A DNA stretch of 62,356 bases from Hyphomicrobiales bacterium (GTDB lineage Bacteria; Pseudomonadota; Alphaproteobacteria; Rhizobiales; Beijerinckiaceae): NCBI GenBank assembly GCA_027484605.1, contig JAIXSR010000050.1, positions 1 through 62,356 of the forward strand, written 5' to 3'. A program made the translations under genes and the position numbers. The notes under the pieces were generated by a model, which saw only the letters and a list, made by a program, of their open reading frames with translations, was not told the origin of the DNA and searched no databases. Below, piece by piece: positions 35,401 through 45,427 of the stretch (positions within the stretch are counted from its first letter, which is position 1; the number at the start of each line of letters is the position of its first letter).

Positions 35401-36309
35401 ATGGACGCGCTCGCCCTCCCGATCGTCATGACGCTCTTCGTCTGGTGGTTCGCCACCGGCGCAGTGCTTTTCCTGACCGGGCTGCCGCGTGCGACCCATG
35501 GCTGGAGCATGGCCCTTGCCACGCTGGTCGGACTGGGCGGTCTTGCCGCCCTGTTTGCCAGCGCGCGCATGGCCACGCCGGCCGGCGCCTATATCGCCTT
35601 TTTCGGCGCGATGGCCGTCTGGGCCTGGAACGAGGTCGGATTCCTGCTCGGCCATGTCACGGGGAGCCGCCGGACCCCCTCGCCGCCCGGCATCCGGGGG
35701 TGGGGGCGCTTCGTCGCGGCGACACAGACGCTGATCCATCATGAGTTGCTGATCCTCGCCTCGGCCCTGGCGATCCTTGCGGTCACCTGGGACGAGCCCA
35801 ACCAGGTCGGGATCCGGCTGTTCCTGGTGCTCTGGCTGATGCGGCTGAGCACCAAATTCAACATTTTCCTCGGCGTGCCGAACGTGACGGTCCAATTCCT
35901 GCCGGCGCACCTCGCCTATCTCGCCACCTATTTCAGGAACCGGCCGATGAACGGGCTGTTTCCCTTCTCGGTCACGGCGTCGACACTGGTGACAGCCTGG
36001 CTGTGCCACAGCATGCTCGCCGCGCCACCCGGCAGTTTCGAGGCCACCGGCCATGCGCTGATCGCGGCGTTGATGGCCCTTGCGGTGCTGGAACATTGGT
36101 TCCTCGTCATCCCCCTGCCTTTCGGCGAGCTCTGGTCCTGGGGCCTCGCTTCACGTCCGCCGGTGCCGGAAGCACCGAAACCGACCGAAGCCGCGGAGCG
36201 GGTTGCCACCTGCCCGGTGCTTCTTCCCATAAGCCAGCCTGGAACGGCGCCTGCCGTTGCACCGGAAACCTGGCCGAAGTCCCTAGTCTGTGGAGGAACC
36301 AGCCGATGA
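35401..36309 (+). CDS. puhE: Photosynthetic complex assembly protein PuhE (DUF3623 type)
   Basis: 302 residues, polytopic with about seven to eight hydrophobic helices. Signature segments include [20 protein letters not shown] near 65-84 and [20 protein letters not shown] near 146-165, then [19 protein letters not shown]-like sequence near 230-245. PuhE modulates bacteriochlorophyll production or complex assembly in Rhodobacter. The ~50-residue C-terminal tail is soluble and Pro/Ala-rich. Its stop overlaps the hemA start. Confidence 0.9.
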   Translation: MDALALPIVMTLFVWWFATGAVLFLTGLPRATHGWSMALATLVGLGGLAALFASARMATPAGAYIAFFGAMAVWAWNEVGFLLGHVTGSRRTPSPPGIRGWGRFVAATQTLIHHELLILASALAILAVTWDEPNQVGIRLFLVLWLMRLSTKFNIFLGVPNVTVQFLPAHLAYLATYFRNRPMNGLFPFSVTASTLVTAWLCHSMLAAPPGSFEATGHALIAALMALAVLEHWFLVIPLPFGELWSWGLASRPPVPEAPKPTEAAERVATCPVLLPISQPGTAPAVAPETWPKSLVCGGTSR

Positions 36310-37517
36310 AATTCGAGACTTTCTTTCGCCGCGAGCTGGCCTCGCTCCGCAACGAGGGCCGTTACCGTGTTTTCGCCGATCTCGAACGCAAGGCCGGGCA
36401 ATTCCCCCGCGCGATGTTCCATGGGCCGTCCGGCCCGCGCGAGGTCACGGTCTGGTGCTCGAATGACTATCTCGGCATGGGCCAGCACCCGGACGTGATC
36501 GACGCCATGCATGACGCACTCGATGCGTGCGGGGCCGGCGCGGGGGGCACGCGCAACATCGCGGGCACCAACCATTACCATGTGATGATCGAGAAGGAGC
36601 TGGCCGCGCTCCACAACAAGGAAGCGGCACTGCTGTTCAATTCCGGTTACATGTCGAACTGGGCCGCGATCAGCACGATCGCCTCGAAGCTGCCGGAATG
36701 CGTCATCCTCTCGGATGCGCTCAACCATGCCTCGATGATCGAGGGGATGCGGCACAGCCGGGCGAAGAAGATTGTCTTCGAGCATAACAATCCGGACGAC
36801 CTGCGCCGGCATCTGCGCGCGCTCGATCCGAAGGTGCCGAAATTCGTGTTGTTCGAATCCGTCTATTCGATGGATGGCGACATTGCGCCCGTGCGCGAAA
36901 TCGTCGAGGCGGCCGAGGATTACGGTGCGCTGACCTATATCGACGAGGTCCATTCCGTCGGGCTCTACGGCCCGGGCGGGGCAGGCATTGCCGCGCGGGA
37001 CGGGATGAGTGACCGGATCGATATCGTGGAGGGTACGCTCGGCAAGGCCTTCGGCGTGCTCGGCGGCTACATTGCCGGCTCGGCCGCGATGTGTGACTTC
37101 GTCCGCAGCTTCGCTTCCGGCTTCATCTTCTCGACGGCCCTGCCGCCGGCCATTGCCGCGGGTGCGCTGGCCAGCATCCGGCATCTCCGGAACAGCGATG
37201 CCGAACGCGCGGGCCATCAGGAACGCGTGGCCCAGGTCCGGGCAGCGCTCGACGAGGCCGGGATCCCGCATATGCCGAATCCCAGCCATATCGTGCCGGT
37301 AATGGTGGGCGATGCGACCCTCTGCAAGAAGCTCAGCGATGACCTGATCGAGCGGTTCGACATCTATGTCCAGCCGATCAACTATCCGACCGTGCCGCGC
37401 GGCACGGAACGGTTGAGGATCACCCCGACCCCGTTGCATTCGGACGAGGATATCCGCAATCTGGTGGAGGCGCTGTCCTCGATCTGGTCCATGGTCGGAC
37501 TCAAACGGGCGGCGTGA
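36306..37517 (+). CDS. hemA: 5-aminolevulinate synthase HemA
   Basis: 403 residues. PLP enzyme condensing glycine and succinyl-CoA to ALA, the first tetrapyrrole precursor (C4/Shemin pathway of alphaproteobacteria). The PLP lysine is K247 in [23 protein letters not shown] at 51-59, [13 protein letters not shown] at 80-92 and [12 protein letters not shown] at 211-222 are complete. ATG 36306 overlaps the puhE stop, so in this operon ALA synthesis is translationally linked to photosynthesis genes. Another copy elsewhere in the genome is possible. Confidence 0.97.
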   Translation: MKFETFFRRELASLRNEGRYRVFADLERKAGQFPRAMFHGPSGPREVTVWCSNDYLGMGQHPDVIDAMHDALDACGAGAGGTRNIAGTNHYHVMIEKELAALHNKEAALLFNSGYMSNWAAISTIASKLPECVILSDALNHASMIEGMRHSRAKKIVFEHNNPDDLRRHLRALDPKVPKFVLFESVYSMDGDIAPVREIVEAAEDYGALTYIDEVHSVGLYGPGGAGIAARDGMSDRIDIVEGTLGKAFGVLGGYIAGSAAMCDFVRSFASGFIFSTALPPAIAAGALASIRHLRNSDAERAGHQERVAQVRAALDEAGIPHMPNPSHIVPVMVGDATLCKKLSDDLIERFDIYVQPINYPTVPRGTERLRITPTPLHSDEDIRNLVEALSSIWSMVGLKRAA

Positions 37518-37598
37518 CAATTTGTCATCCAGTCGCCTCCCTGCCGCGTATATTTGTCCATCGCGGGTCAATGCCGCGAACCAAGCCGAGGAAATGCC

Positions 37599-37982
37599 AT
37601 GAGAGCTCTTGTATTTTCGGTCGCTGCGCTTGCTCTGACGCCGGTTGCGGCGAAAGCCCAGGATGCCGAGGCCGGCGGGCGGGTCTTCGCCCAGTGCCGC
37701 ACCTGCCACCAGATCGGCGAAGGCGCCAAGAACGGTGTCGGCCCGCAACTGAATGGTCTCTTCGGCCGCAAGGCGGGATCCGTCGAGGGTTATTCCTATT
37801 CCAACGCCTACAAGGCGCTGGACAAGGCGTGGAGCGAAGAGAACTTCACCGTCTACATCAAGGATCCGCGCGGCGTGACGCCAGGCACCAAGATGGTCTA
37901 TCCCGGCCTGAAGGATGAAACGCAGATCAAGAACCTGATCGCCTTCCTCAACCAGTACGGCGCCGACGGGAAGAAGAAGTGA
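37599..37982 (+). CDS. cycA: Cytochrome c2 CycA
   Basis: 127 residues from ATG 37599 with GAGGAA upstream. A soluble periplasmic class I c-type cytochrome, the electron donor to the photo-oxidised reaction centre. Signal peptide about 1-20 ending AAKA; haem motif C33-R-T-C36-H37; axial Met99 in GTKMVYPGLKD. It lies 81 bases after hemA, and an intrinsic terminator follows, marking the end of the plus-strand photosynthesis run. The hemA-cycA pairing is common in aerobic phototrophs. Confidence 0.95.
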   Translation: MRALVFSVAALALTPVAAKAQDAEAGGRVFAQCRTCHQIGEGAKNGVGPQLNGLFGRKAGSVEGYSYSNAYKALDKAWSEENFTVYIKDPRGVTPGTKMVYPGLKDETQIKNLIAFLNQYGADGKKK

Positions 37983-37996
37983 TTCCGGATGCGATG

Positions 37997-38013
37997 CACG
38001 CCCGGCGGGCGTG
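37997..38013 (+). repeat. Perfect GC hairpin just after cycA
   Basis: CACGCCC (37997-38003), a 3-base loop and GGGCGTG (38007-38013) form a 7-bp stem 14 bases past the cycA stop. There is no T-run, so it is not itself an intrinsic terminator; it may protect the 3' end of the cycA message. Confidence 0.4.
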
Positions 38014-38042
38014 TCTTCGATCCTGTTGACGAACGGGTATTG

Positions 38043-38080
38043 ATCCGGCTCACTGCAAAGCGAGCCGGATTTTCTTTTTT
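38043..38080 (+). terminator. Strong rho-independent terminator after cycA
   Basis: Stem ATCCGGCTC (38043-38051) pairs perfectly with GAGCCGGAT (38062-38070) over a 10-base loop and is followed by TTTCTTTTTT (38071-38080). It is the clearest intrinsic terminator in the window and closes the bchF-to-cycA run 60 bases after cycA. Confidence 0.9.
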
Positions 38081-38152
38081 CTGTTGCACTCTTCAGACAC
38101 GGCTAGGGCGAAAGACGAGCGTAGACCACGCAGCACCAAATTGGGGGCGTTC

Positions 38153-38596
38153 ATGGAAAAGCTGAAGCAATTCGTTCAAGATAACCTGCTGCTTTCGATG
38201 TTTCTGGTGAGTCTGCTGACATCTGTCGCAACCGTAAGCCTGATGACACCCCGCCAGGTTGTCGGCCCAGTCGGTCCGCAGGGACCCGCCGGCCCGGCGG
38301 GTGCCCAAGGTCCGGCCGGTGCCCAAGGTCCTGCCGGGGCGCAAGGACCTGCCGGGGCGCAGGGGCCTGCCGGGGCGCAGGGGCCTGCCGGGGCGCAGGG
38401 GCCTGCCGGGGCGCAGGGGCCTGCCGGAGCACCGGGAACTGCCGGGGCGCAGGGTTCGGCGGGTCCGGCCGGTGAGCGCGGCCCCGCCGGTCCGCAAGGA
38501 CCAGCAGGGGTTCCCGGCGAACGCGGTCCTGCCGGGCCGCAGGGCCCGGCCGGAGAACGTGGCCCGCAGGGCGAGCGCGGTCCTGCCGGCGGCTGA
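38153..38596 (+). CDS. Membrane-anchored collagen-like protein
   Basis: 147 residues from ATG 38153, preceded by GGGGG. Residues 1-12 are a short cytoplasmic head, about 13-33 a hydrophobic membrane anchor ([19 protein letters not shown]), and residues 38-145 are 36 consecutive Gly-X-Y triplets ending in GG. The triplets include seven GAQGPA hexapeptides in a row, then [13 protein letters not shown]-type repeats. This would fold as a collagen triple helix outside the cytoplasmic membrane. No globular tip or trimerisation domain follows. The function is not known. It lies alone after the terminator, tail to tail with the next gene. Confidence 0.85.
   Translation: MEKLKQFVQDNLLLSMFLVSLLTSVATVSLMTPRQVVGPVGPQGPAGPAGAQGPAGAQGPAGAQGPAGAQGPAGAQGPAGAQGPAGAQGPAGAPGTAGAQGSAGPAGERGPAGPQGPAGVPGERGPAGPQGPAGERGPQGERGPAGG
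38300..38425 (+). repeat. Seven 18-base tandem repeats in the collagen-like gene
   Basis: Seven in-frame 18-base units encode GAQGPA; the core copies are nearly identical (GGGGCGCAGGGGCCTGCC register). Such perfect repeats can expand or contract by slippage in multiples of one hexapeptide without breaking frame. Confidence 0.85.
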
Positions 38597-38603
38597 TCGC
38601 CGC

Positions 38604-39683
38604 TCAGGTCAGCGCGCCGCGTGCCTCGACCTCCGTCCGGCCGATGATCTCGTCGCCGCGGACGAAGACGAGGCTGCCGACAACATTGACCACCGGGCAG
38701 ACATGGTTGGGGATGACCCGGACGATATCGCCGACTTTCGGGCGGTCGTTGCAGCGGGAGAGATCAAGGAAGCCATGTTCCTCGGCGAAGCGGGCCAGTT
38801 CCGCCTCGGGATGCTCGAGGAAATGGCCATAGCCCTTGAGGCCCCAGCCGGTATCGGTGGTGAAGACCTTCGAGCCCGCATCGAGAATGCCACGCTCCGG
38901 CCCGCCGCGGCTGACCACGGTGGTATAGACCATCAGCGCGCAATCCTCCTGCCGGGCATAGCCGGCAGCGATCATCATCCGGTCATTGAAGATCGAGGTG
39001 CCGGCCCGATGCTCGGTCTGCCCTTCGATGGCGCCGAGGGTCAGCAGGTTCGGCGTTCCGCCCGAGGACAAGGCCTCGAAGGCGATGCCGTGTTCCGCGA
39101 GCCCGTCACGCACGGCCTGCACGAAGGCATTGGTCACCGCTGCGCCGTCTTCCGGCGGATAGAGCATCAACCCCTCGAAAACGAGGCCGGGCGTTGCCAC
39201 GATCTGTCGCGCCAGCGCGATGGCCTCGCCCGGTGTCTCGACACCCGCGCGCTTGCGCCCGGTATCCACTTCCACCCGGACGAACAGCGTGGTGCCGGCC
39301 TGCGCCGCCGCCCGGCCGAGATGCTCGACCACCAGCGGATTGTCGGCTGCAACGCGCATGGTCACGCCCTGCATGAGCCGGGCGAGCCGCGCCATCTTCT
39401 CCTCGCCGAGGAGATTGTAGGAAATGAAGATATCCTCCGCGCCGCCGGCCGCCATGGCTTCGGCCTCGCCGATCTTCTGGCAGGTGATACCCTTCGCGCC
39501 AGCCTCAAGCTGTCTCTGCATCAGCTCGACGGATTTATGCGTCTTGATATGCGGGCGGTTGGCGATGCCCTTCGCATCGCAGGCCGCCTGGGCCTTGGCG
39601 ATGTTGCGATCGACGACATCAAGATCGACCACGAGTTGCGGCGTGCCGAATTCCTGCGCGATGCGCGTCTTCAGATCGGCCAT
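38604..39683 (-). CDS. D-threonine aldolase / D-serine dehydratase-family PLP enzyme
   Basis: 359 residues. A fold III (alanine racemase-like) PLP enzyme. The Schiff-base segment RPHIKTHK lies at 43-50; [14 protein letters not shown] near 133-146 and SSGGTPNLL near 200-208 follow the D-threonine aldolase/D-serine dehydratase family. A C-terminal metal-site pattern, PNHVCPVVN near 325-333, matches the His-x-Cys ligands of the family. It may cleave D-beta-hydroxy amino acids or dehydrate a D-serine/3-hydroxyaspartate-like substrate. Last gene of the amino-compound operon, 3 bases after ridA-like. Confidence 0.82.
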   Translation of the reverse strand: MADLKTRIAQEFGTPQLVVDLDVVDRNIAKAQAACDAKGIANRPHIKTHKSVELMQRQLEAGAKGITCQKIGEAEAMAAGGAEDIFISYNLLGEEKMARLARLMQGVTMRVAADNPLVVEHLGRAAAQAGTTLFVRVEVDTGRKRAGVETPGEAIALARQIVATPGLVFEGLMLYPPEDGAAVTNAFVQAVRDGLAEHGIAFEALSSGGTPNLLTLGAIEGQTEHRAGTSIFNDRMMIAAGYARQEDCALMVYTTVVSRGGPERGILDAGSKVFTTDTGWGLKGYGHFLEHPEAELARFAEEHGFLDLSRCNDRPKVGDIVRVIPNHVCPVVNVVGSLVFVRGDEIIGRTEVEARGALT

Positions 39684-39686
39684 GGC

Positions 39687-40148
39687 TCAGCCCTTCACCA
39701 GCAGGATCGCCTCGATCTCCACCGCCATGCGGTTCGGCAGCGAGCCCATACCCACGGCCGAGCGGGCATGGCGGCCGGCATCGCCCAGGACATCGACCAG
39801 AAGGTCGGAGCAGCCATTGATCACCTTGGGATGATCGGCGAAATCCGGTTCGGCATTGACCATGCCGAGCAGCTTGACCACCGCCTCGATGCGGGAGAGA
39901 TCGCCCAGAGCGGCCTTCGCCACGGCCAGCAATTGCAGGCCGGTCAGCCGCGCTTCCTGATACGCCTCCTCGATCGAGATGTCGCGGCCGAGCCGGCCGG
40001 CGCGGTAGGTGCCATCGGGCTGCTTGGGCCCCTGCCCCGAGAGGTAGAGCAGGTTTCCGGCGAAGCGATACGGCACGTAATTGGCCACCGGCACGGGCAC
40101 GGGCGGCAGGACGAGACCGAGGCTGGCGAGGCGCTGTTCGGGGGTCAT
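39687..40148 (-). CDS. RidA/YjgF-family enamine/imine deaminase
   Basis: 153 residues from ATG 40148 (ATGA overlap with the preceding amidohydrolase). RidA proteins hydrolyse 2-aminoacrylate and similar reactive enamines released by PLP lyases. The segment GGD-like turn is replaced here by GDAGRHARSAVGMGSLPNRM near 120-139, whose arginine in ARSAVG corresponds to the active-site arginine, followed by VEIEAILL. Its neighbours include two PLP enzymes that could generate such enamines, which makes a protective or catalytic role sensible. Confidence 0.85.
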   Translation of the reverse strand: MTPEQRLASLGLVLPPVPVPVANYVPYRFAGNLLYLSGQGPKQPDGTYRAGRLGRDISIEEAYQEARLTGLQLLAVAKAALGDLSRIEAVVKLLGMVNAEPDFADHPKVINGCSDLLVDVLGDAGRHARSAVGMGSLPNRMAVEIEAILLVKG

Positions 40149-41305
40149 GCATTCACCTTCGGAAAGCGGCTCGAGCGCTTCGGATGCCACCATCTGCCCT
40201 TCAGCACCACGCCTTCGGAGACGATCTTCTGGTTGCCGATCAGGTGCTCGCCGGTCACGTCGACATAGTCGAACTTGCCCTCGCGCACCGTGAGGATGGT
40301 TGCATCGCCCAAAGCGCCGACCTTGAGCGAGCCGTATTCCGGGCGCCTGAGCATCATGCCGGCATTGACGGTCGAGGCCTTCACAACCTCGTAGAGGCTG
40401 ACGCCGAGGCAGAGGAATTTCGACATCGTCGTCACCTGGTCGAAAGCCGGGCCGTTGATGCAGAGCTGGTGGACATCGGAAGAGATGGTATCCGGCATGA
40501 AGCCGTTGGCGAGCATGGCGCGCGTCGTCTTGAAGGCGAAGGAGCCCTTGCCATGGCCGATATCGAACAGGACGCCGCGCTTGCGGGCCGCGAGCACGGC
40601 CGGCTTGACCGTGCCCTGCGCCGTGGCGGGCGAGTTCGGGAAGGGCCGGAAGGCATGGGTCAGCACATCGCCCGGCCGCAGCATGTCCAGCACTTCCTCA
40701 TAGGAGGGCGGCGGATGGTCGATATGGCACATCAGCGGCATGCCGACTTCCTCGGCCACCTGCAGCGCGATGTTCAGCGGCGCGGTGCCCTGCTCGCCCG
40801 AGGCATGGAGGCCGACGCGGACCTTGATGCCGACGATGAGATCGCGGTTGGCATCCGCCACCTCCGCGCAGGCGATCGGGTTCATCATCCTGAGGTCGAT
40901 GCTCTCGCCCACCATGACGCGGCTGTCGAAGCCGTAGATGCCGGCATGGCTGACATGGAGATAGGCGAGGATGCGGGCCTGGCTGTGCTCGATCACGTGC
41001 TTGCGGAAGCCGGGCCAGTTGCCCGGGCCGGCCGAGCCGGTATCGACCGAGGTGGTGACCCCGGATATGCGGCAGAATTCATCCGCATCGATGCCGAGCG
41101 AGGTGCCGCCCCAATAGACATGGGTATGCATGTCGATGAGCCCGGGCGTGACGATATAGCCCGAGACGTCGCGCGTTTCCTTCGCGCCCTTCAGGTCCTT
41201 GCCGAAGCCGGAGACCTTGCCGTTGGTGAAGGCGACATCGAGGATGCCGTCATGCTTCTGCGACGGGTCGATCACCCGGCCGCCTTTCAGGATCAGATCA
41301 TGCAT
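40145..41305 (-). CDS. Metal-dependent amidohydrolase/deacetylase-family protein
   Basis: 386 residues. A TIM-barrel amidohydrolase of the dihydroorotase/D-aminoacylase-like deacetylase group. The metal site motif DMHTHVYWGG lies near 58-67, GIKVRVGLHASGE near 159-171 supplies the usual bridging-lysine position, HIDHPPPSYEE near 194 and SSDVHQLC near 275 carry further ligands. Substrate cannot be told from sequence. The gene is coupled to the RidA gene by a 4-base overlap and lies 77 bases downstream of the carbamoylase. Confidence 0.82.
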   Translation of the reverse strand: MHDLILKGGRVIDPSQKHDGILDVAFTNGKVSGFGKDLKGAKETRDVSGYIVTPGLIDMHTHVYWGGTSLGIDADEFCRISGVTTSVDTGSAGPGNWPGFRKHVIEHSQARILAYLHVSHAGIYGFDSRVMVGESIDLRMMNPIACAEVADANRDLIVGIKVRVGLHASGEQGTAPLNIALQVAEEVGMPLMCHIDHPPPSYEEVLDMLRPGDVLTHAFRPFPNSPATAQGTVKPAVLAARKRGVLFDIGHGKGSFAFKTTRAMLANGFMPDTISSDVHQLCINGPAFDQVTTMSKFLCLGVSLYEVVKASTVNAGMMLRRPEYGSLKVGALGDATILTVREGKFDYVDVTGEHLIGNQKIVSEGVVLKGRWWHPKRSSRFPKVNA

Positions 41306-41382
41306 GGCGTCCTCCCTGGGTTGCGCCTGTCGGGATTGGTGTGATTGTCATGGCCTGCCCGGTCCGGCCATGACCTCGATTG

Positions 41383-42330
41383 TCAGTCCGGAACCACGGC
41401 GCCCTTGCGCTCGACGATCATCCGGTATTGCGCGGGCTCGCGGTGGCGCGCGAAATTGAAGGTGGAATTCTTGTAGCTCTGGCCAAGATCGAGATCGCAG
41501 CGGGCGACGACAAGCTCGTCCTCGCGCGTCACCGCCTGGGCGACGATCTCGCCCGTCGGCGCGATGATGCAGGAGCCGCCGATCATCTCGCAGCCTTCCT
41601 CGACACCGCATTTCGCCACGCCGACGACCCAGCTGGCATTCTGGTAGGCGCCGGCCTGCATGACGAGATGGTTATGGAAATCGCCGAGCCGGTCATGCGC
41701 CGGGGCCGGCGGGTTATGGACCGGCGTGTTGTAGCCGAGGATGATCATTTCCACGCCCTGCAGGCCCATGACGCGGTAGCTTTCCGGCCAGCGGCGGTCA
41801 TTGCAGATCATCTGGCCGAACAGGCCGGATTGCAGGTCGCCCCCTGCCCGAACGACCGGCCAGGACAGGGTGCCGACCTCGAAATAGCGCTTCTCCAGAT
41901 GCTGGAAGGCCCGCCAGGGCTCGTGCTCGGCATGGCCGGGGAGATGGATCTTCCGGTATTTCGTCAGGATCCGTCCGTCCTTGCCGACGAGGATCTGCGT
42001 GTTGAAGCGGCGGATGCGGTCCGCCTCCTCCACAAGTTCGGCAAAACCGAGCGTGAAGGCGAGGCCGAGTTCGCGGGCCGCAGTGAAGAGCGGCGCGGTC
42101 TCGTTCGAGGGCATCTCGCGCTCGAAGAACGTGTCGATTTCGGCCTGATCTGCCATGAACCAGCGCGGGAAGAAGGTGGTCAGCGCCAGTTCCGGAAAGG
42201 CGACGAGATCGCAGCCATTGCGGGCGGCCTCGCGCATCAGCGTGACCATGCGGGCGACGACCGCCGAGCGGCTGTCGCTGCGCTGGATGGCGCCGAGCTG
42301 CGCGGCACCGACGGTGATAACCCGGCTCAT
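41383..42330 (-). CDS. N-carbamoyl-D-amino acid hydrolase (nitrilase superfamily)
   Basis: 315 residues from ATG 42330 (overlaps the upstream stop by 4 bases). Releases D-amino acids from N-carbamoyl-D-amino acids. The nitrilase-fold triad is clear: E47 in AFPELALTTFFPRWF, K127 in KYRKIHLPG and C176 in MICNDRRWPESYRVMGLQG. These surroundings match the D-carbamoylase subfamily specifically, with length close to the known ~304 residues. No hydantoinase is adjacent, so the carbamoyl substrate would have to come from import or from another locus. Confidence 0.88.
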   Translation of the reverse strand: MSRVITVGAAQLGAIQRSDSRSAVVARMVTLMREAARNGCDLVAFPELALTTFFPRWFMADQAEIDTFFEREMPSNETAPLFTAARELGLAFTLGFAELVEEADRIRRFNTQILVGKDGRILTKYRKIHLPGHAEHEPWRAFQHLEKRYFEVGTLSWPVVRAGGDLQSGLFGQMICNDRRWPESYRVMGLQGVEMIILGYNTPVHNPPAPAHDRLGDFHNHLVMQAGAYQNASWVVGVAKCGVEEGCEMIGGSCIIAPTGEIVAQAVTREDELVVARCDLDLGQSYKNSTFNFARHREPAQYRMIVERKGAVVPD

Positions 42331-43439
42331 CCCTCGACCTCCTCCGGCGTGCGGCCGACAATCGCCGTGTAGACGGCAGGATCGGTGGCGCCTTCCGTGC
42401 CATAGAACAGGATGCGGGAGGTGGCGTCGATCCCCAAAGCCGCCCGCCATTCCGGATGCCCGCAGACCTGCCGGAACCCGGCCAGCCCCGCCACGCCGGA
42501 TTCACCGCCGACCACGCCCTCCTCCGCCAGCCGGCGCATCGCGGCGGCGGCATCGTCGTCGGTGACGGTCAGGAAGGCATCGGCGCCGGGATCGAGGATC
42601 GTCCAGGCGAGGATCGAAGGCTCGCCGCAGGCCAGCCCGGCGATGATCGTCTCGAGATCACCGGTGACGTTGGTGATCGTGCCCGCCCTGGCACTGGCAA
42701 GCAGGCAGGCGGCGTTTTCCGGCTCGACCACGATCATTTTCGGGCGGCTTGAGCCGAATTTCTCCCAGCGATAGGAGAGCACGGCCGCGGCGATGCCGCC
42801 GACCCCGCCCTGCACGAAGACATGGGTCGGCTTGCCGCCCTGCTCCTCGACTTCCATCGCGAGCGTGGCATAGCCCTGCATCACGTCACGCGGGACATCC
42901 TCGTAGCCCGGCCAGGATGTGTCGGAGACGATCTGCCAGCCATTCCGGGCGGCCGCCTCGGCCGAAGCCCGCACCGAGGCATCGTAGTTGAAGCCCTCGC
43001 GGACAACCTCGGCGCCATAGGAGCGGATGGCCTCCGCCCGGCCCTCGCTGACGCCTTCATGGACATAGATCACCGCCCGGATGCCGGCGCGACGCGCGCC
43101 CCAGGCCACGGCCCGGCCATGGTTGCCATCGGTGGCACAGGTGACCGTCAGCCCCTCGCGGCCGCTCTTGGCCACGAGCCGGTCGACAGCATAGGCCCCG
43201 CCGAGCGCCTTGAACGAACGCAGGGTAAAGCGCTTGCCCTCGTCCTTGTAGAGGATCTCGGCCACGCCGGCCTCCCGCGCCAGGGCGGGCATGCTGCGGA
43301 GCGGAGTGGGTGCGTAGCCCTGCCATTCGCGGATGGTTGCCCGGGCCTCGCGGGCCCCCGCCAGCGAGAGAATGGCCTGCAGCTCGGGGCCGTAGGGGCG
43401 GGCCCGGTCGAGATGCGGGTTGAGGAGGAAGTCAGGCAT
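42327..43439 (-). CDS. dpaL: Diaminopropionate ammonia-lyase
   Basis: 370 residues from ATG 43439. Fold II PLP enzyme converting 2,3-diaminopropionate (D or L) to pyruvate and two ammonia. PLP lysine K77 in FTLRSFKALGGAYAVDRL at the same number as in E. coli YgeX; TCATDGNHGRAVAWGARR near 103-120 and FVQGGVGGIAAAV near 216 are characteristic. A shorter length than YgeX (~400) reflects a trimmed N-terminus. It overlaps the ABC ATPase gene by 8 bases and the carbamoylase gene by 4. Products include aminoacrylate, which RidA downstream could clear. Confidence 0.88.
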   Translation of the reverse strand: MPDFLLNPHLDRARPYGPELQAILSLAGAREARATIREWQGYAPTPLRSMPALAREAGVAEILYKDEGKRFTLRSFKALGGAYAVDRLVAKSGREGLTVTCATDGNHGRAVAWGARRAGIRAVIYVHEGVSEGRAEAIRSYGAEVVREGFNYDASVRASAEAAARNGWQIVSDTSWPGYEDVPRDVMQGYATLAMEVEEQGGKPTHVFVQGGVGGIAAAVLSYRWEKFGSSRPKMIVVEPENAACLLASARAGTITNVTGDLETIIAGLACGEPSILAWTILDPGADAFLTVTDDDAAAAMRRLAEEGVVGGESGVAGLAGFRQVCGHPEWRAALGIDATSRILFYGTEGATDPAVYTAIVGRTPEEVEG

Positions 43440-44436
43440 TGTCGGTTCCGGACGGCTCTCCGGCCGTTTCGATGAGATGGCAGGCGGCGACATGCTGGTT
43501 GCCCACCATGCGCAGGGCAGGCTCCTCGCTGCGGCACCGATCGACGGCATAGGGGCAGCGCGTGTTGAAGCGGCATCCTTTGGGCGGGTTGATCGGGCTC
43601 GGCACATCGCCCCGGAGGATGATCCGCTCGCGCCGGATCTCGGGATCGGGCACAGGCACGGCGGAAAGCAGCGCCTTGGTATAGGGGTGCTGCGGATTGG
43701 CGAAAATCGCCTCGCGCGGGCCCTTCTCGACGATCTTGCCGAGATACATCACCGCAACGCGATGCGTCATGTGCTCGACGATCGCGAGGTCGTGGCTGAT
43801 GAAGAGCAAGGCCAGCCCCAGCTCCTGCTGCAGGTCGCAGAGCAGGTTCACGATCTGCGCCTTGACCGAGACGTCGAGCGCAGAGACCGCCTCGTCGCAG
43901 ATGATGAGATCCGGCTCGGCCGCCAGAGCCCGGGCAATGCCGATGCGCTGGCGCTGGCCACCGGAGAATTCATGCGGCCAGCGATCGATCGCATCGGGCG
44001 GCAGGCCGACCTTCGCCATCAGCGCCCGCAGGCGGGCATCGATCTCGGTGCGGGTTTTCAGCAGGCCGAAATTCGTGATCGGCTCCGCCAGGATGTCGCG
44101 CACCCGCATGCGCGGGTTGAGCGAGGAGAACGGGTCCTGGAAGACCACCTGGATGCGCTGCCGCAACGGACGCAGCGCCGAGGGCGAGAGATCATCGATG
44201 CGCTGGCCATCGAGGACCACCTGCCCGGAGGTCAGGTCGAATAGGCGCAGGATCGCCTTGCCGACGGTGGACTTGCCGCAGCCGCTCTCGCCGACAAGCG
44301 ACAGGGTTTCGCCCTTGGCGATGGAGAAGGAAACGCCGTCGACCGCGAAGACATGGCCGGTCACACCGGACAGGATGCCGCCGCGGATCGGGAAATGCTT
44401 CCTGAGGTCGTTGACCGCGAGAATGGGCTGGTTCAT
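43432..44436 (-). CDS. Oligopeptide/dipeptide ABC transporter ATPase (OppF/DppF type)
   Basis: 334 residues. Walker [10 protein letters not shown] near 50-58, Q-loop [14 protein letters not shown], signature [14 protein letters not shown] and Walker [15 protein letters not shown] are intact; the C-terminal [18 protein letters not shown] region is the oligopeptide-binding/cysteine-rich tail of OppD/F. Together with the next gene it powers the importer encoded at 44433-48986. The ATG overlaps the neighbouring stop by 4 bases. Confidence 0.92.
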   Translation of the reverse strand: MNQPILAVNDLRKHFPIRGGILSGVTGHVFAVDGVSFSIAKGETLSLVGESGCGKSTVGKAILRLFDLTSGQVVLDGQRIDDLSPSALRPLRQRIQVVFQDPFSSLNPRMRVRDILAEPITNFGLLKTRTEIDARLRALMAKVGLPPDAIDRWPHEFSGGQRQRIGIARALAAEPDLIICDEAVSALDVSVKAQIVNLLCDLQQELGLALLFISHDLAIVEHMTHRVAVMYLGKIVEKGPREAIFANPQHPYTKALLSAVPVPDPEIRRERIILRGDVPSPINPPKGCRFNTRCPYAVDRCRSEEPALRMVGNQHVAACHLIETAGEPSGTDNA

Positions 44437-45425
44437 GCGACCGACGCCTCCCGTTCGGCATGATGGCAGGCGACGATCTGCCCCGGCGCCTTCATCTCGA
44501 GCCCCGGTGCGATGCGTCGGCATACATCCGTGACCTTGGGGCAACGGCCGGCAAAGACACAGCCGTCGATACGCTTCTTCAGGCTGGGCACCATGCCGGG
44601 AATCTCGGCCAGGCGCTGGATGCCCTGCCCTTCCAGCGACGAGCCGAGCTTCGGCACGGCACCGAGCAGCCCCTGTGTGTAGGGATGCTTCGGAGACCGG
44701 AAGAGCTGGCGGACCGGCGCTTCCTCGACCTTGCGGCCGGCATACATGACAACCACCTGGTCGGCGACTTCGGCGACCACGCCGAGATCATGCGTGATCA
44801 GCATGATCGCCGCGCCGACGCGGGATTTGAGATCGCGCATCAGGTCGAGGATCTGCGCCTGGATCGTCACGTCGAGCGCGGTTGTGGGCTCGTCGGCGAT
44901 GAGGAGCTTCGGCGAGCAGGCCAAGGCGATGGCGATCATCACGCGCTGTCGCATGCCACCGGAAAGCTGGTGGGGATATTCATGCACCCGGCGGCCGGGC
45001 TCGGGAATGCCGACCAGCTTGAGCATCTCGACCGCCTGGGCCAGGGCCTCCGCCTTGCCGAGCCCCTGATGGAGACGCAGGCTCTCGGAGATCTGCCGCC
45101 CGATGGTCAGCACCGGATTGAGGCTGGTCATCGGCTCCTGGAAGATCATCGAGATCTCGTTGCCGCGGATATGGCGCATCTCTTCCGGCGTGCATTCCAG
45201 CAGGTTGCGCCCTTCGAAGCGGATCTGCCCGGCCATCTTGCCCGGCGGCTCGGGAATGAGGCGGAGGATGGACATGGCGGTGACGGATTTCCCGCAGCCG
45301 CTCTCGCCGACGACGGCAAGCGTCTGCCCTGCCTCGATGGAAAAGGAAACGCCATCGACGGCGCGGTTGATGCCGTCCGGCGTGCGGAAATGCGTCTGGA
45401 GCTGGTCGATCTCGAGCAGGGCCAT
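44433..45425 (-). CDS. Oligopeptide/dipeptide ABC transporter ATPase (OppD/DppD type)
   Basis: 330 residues from ATG 45425. Walker [10 protein letters not shown] near 42-50, [16 protein letters not shown]-loop, signature [16 protein letters not shown] and Walker [15 protein letters not shown] are present, with the cysteine-bearing tail [16 protein letters not shown]. It pairs with the OppF-type ATPase. It starts 2 bases after the permease gene, so the five transporter genes form one transcriptional unit. Confidence 0.92.
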   Translation of the reverse strand: MALLEIDQLQTHFRTPDGINRAVDGVSFSIEAGQTLAVVGESGCGKSVTAMSILRLIPEPPGKMAGQIRFEGRNLLECTPEEMRHIRGNEISMIFQEPMTSLNPVLTIGRQISESLRLHQGLGKAEALAQAVEMLKLVGIPEPGRRVHEYPHQLSGGMRQRVMIAIALACSPKLLIADEPTTALDVTIQAQILDLMRDLKSRVGAAIMLITHDLGVVAEVADQVVVMYAGRKVEEAPVRQLFRSPKHPYTQGLLGAVPKLGSSLEGQGIQRLAEIPGMVPSLKKRIDGCVFAGRCPKVTDVCRRIAPGLEMKAPGQIVACHHAEREASVA

Positions 45426-45427
45426 GT

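Noticed and set aside
37560-37598. An alternative, 15-residue longer start for cycA
   Set aside because: The extension would bury the signal peptide; ATG 37599 has a ribosome-binding site and gives a normal signal sequence.
35928-37748. A 606-codon minus-strand open frame across puhE, hemA and cycA
   Set aside because: It crosses three real genes in antisense; no start context or domain supports it.
38300-38425. Regular 18-base repeats considered as a CRISPR-like or satellite array
   Set aside because: They have no spacers, are in frame and encode Gly-X-Y collagen hexapeptides.
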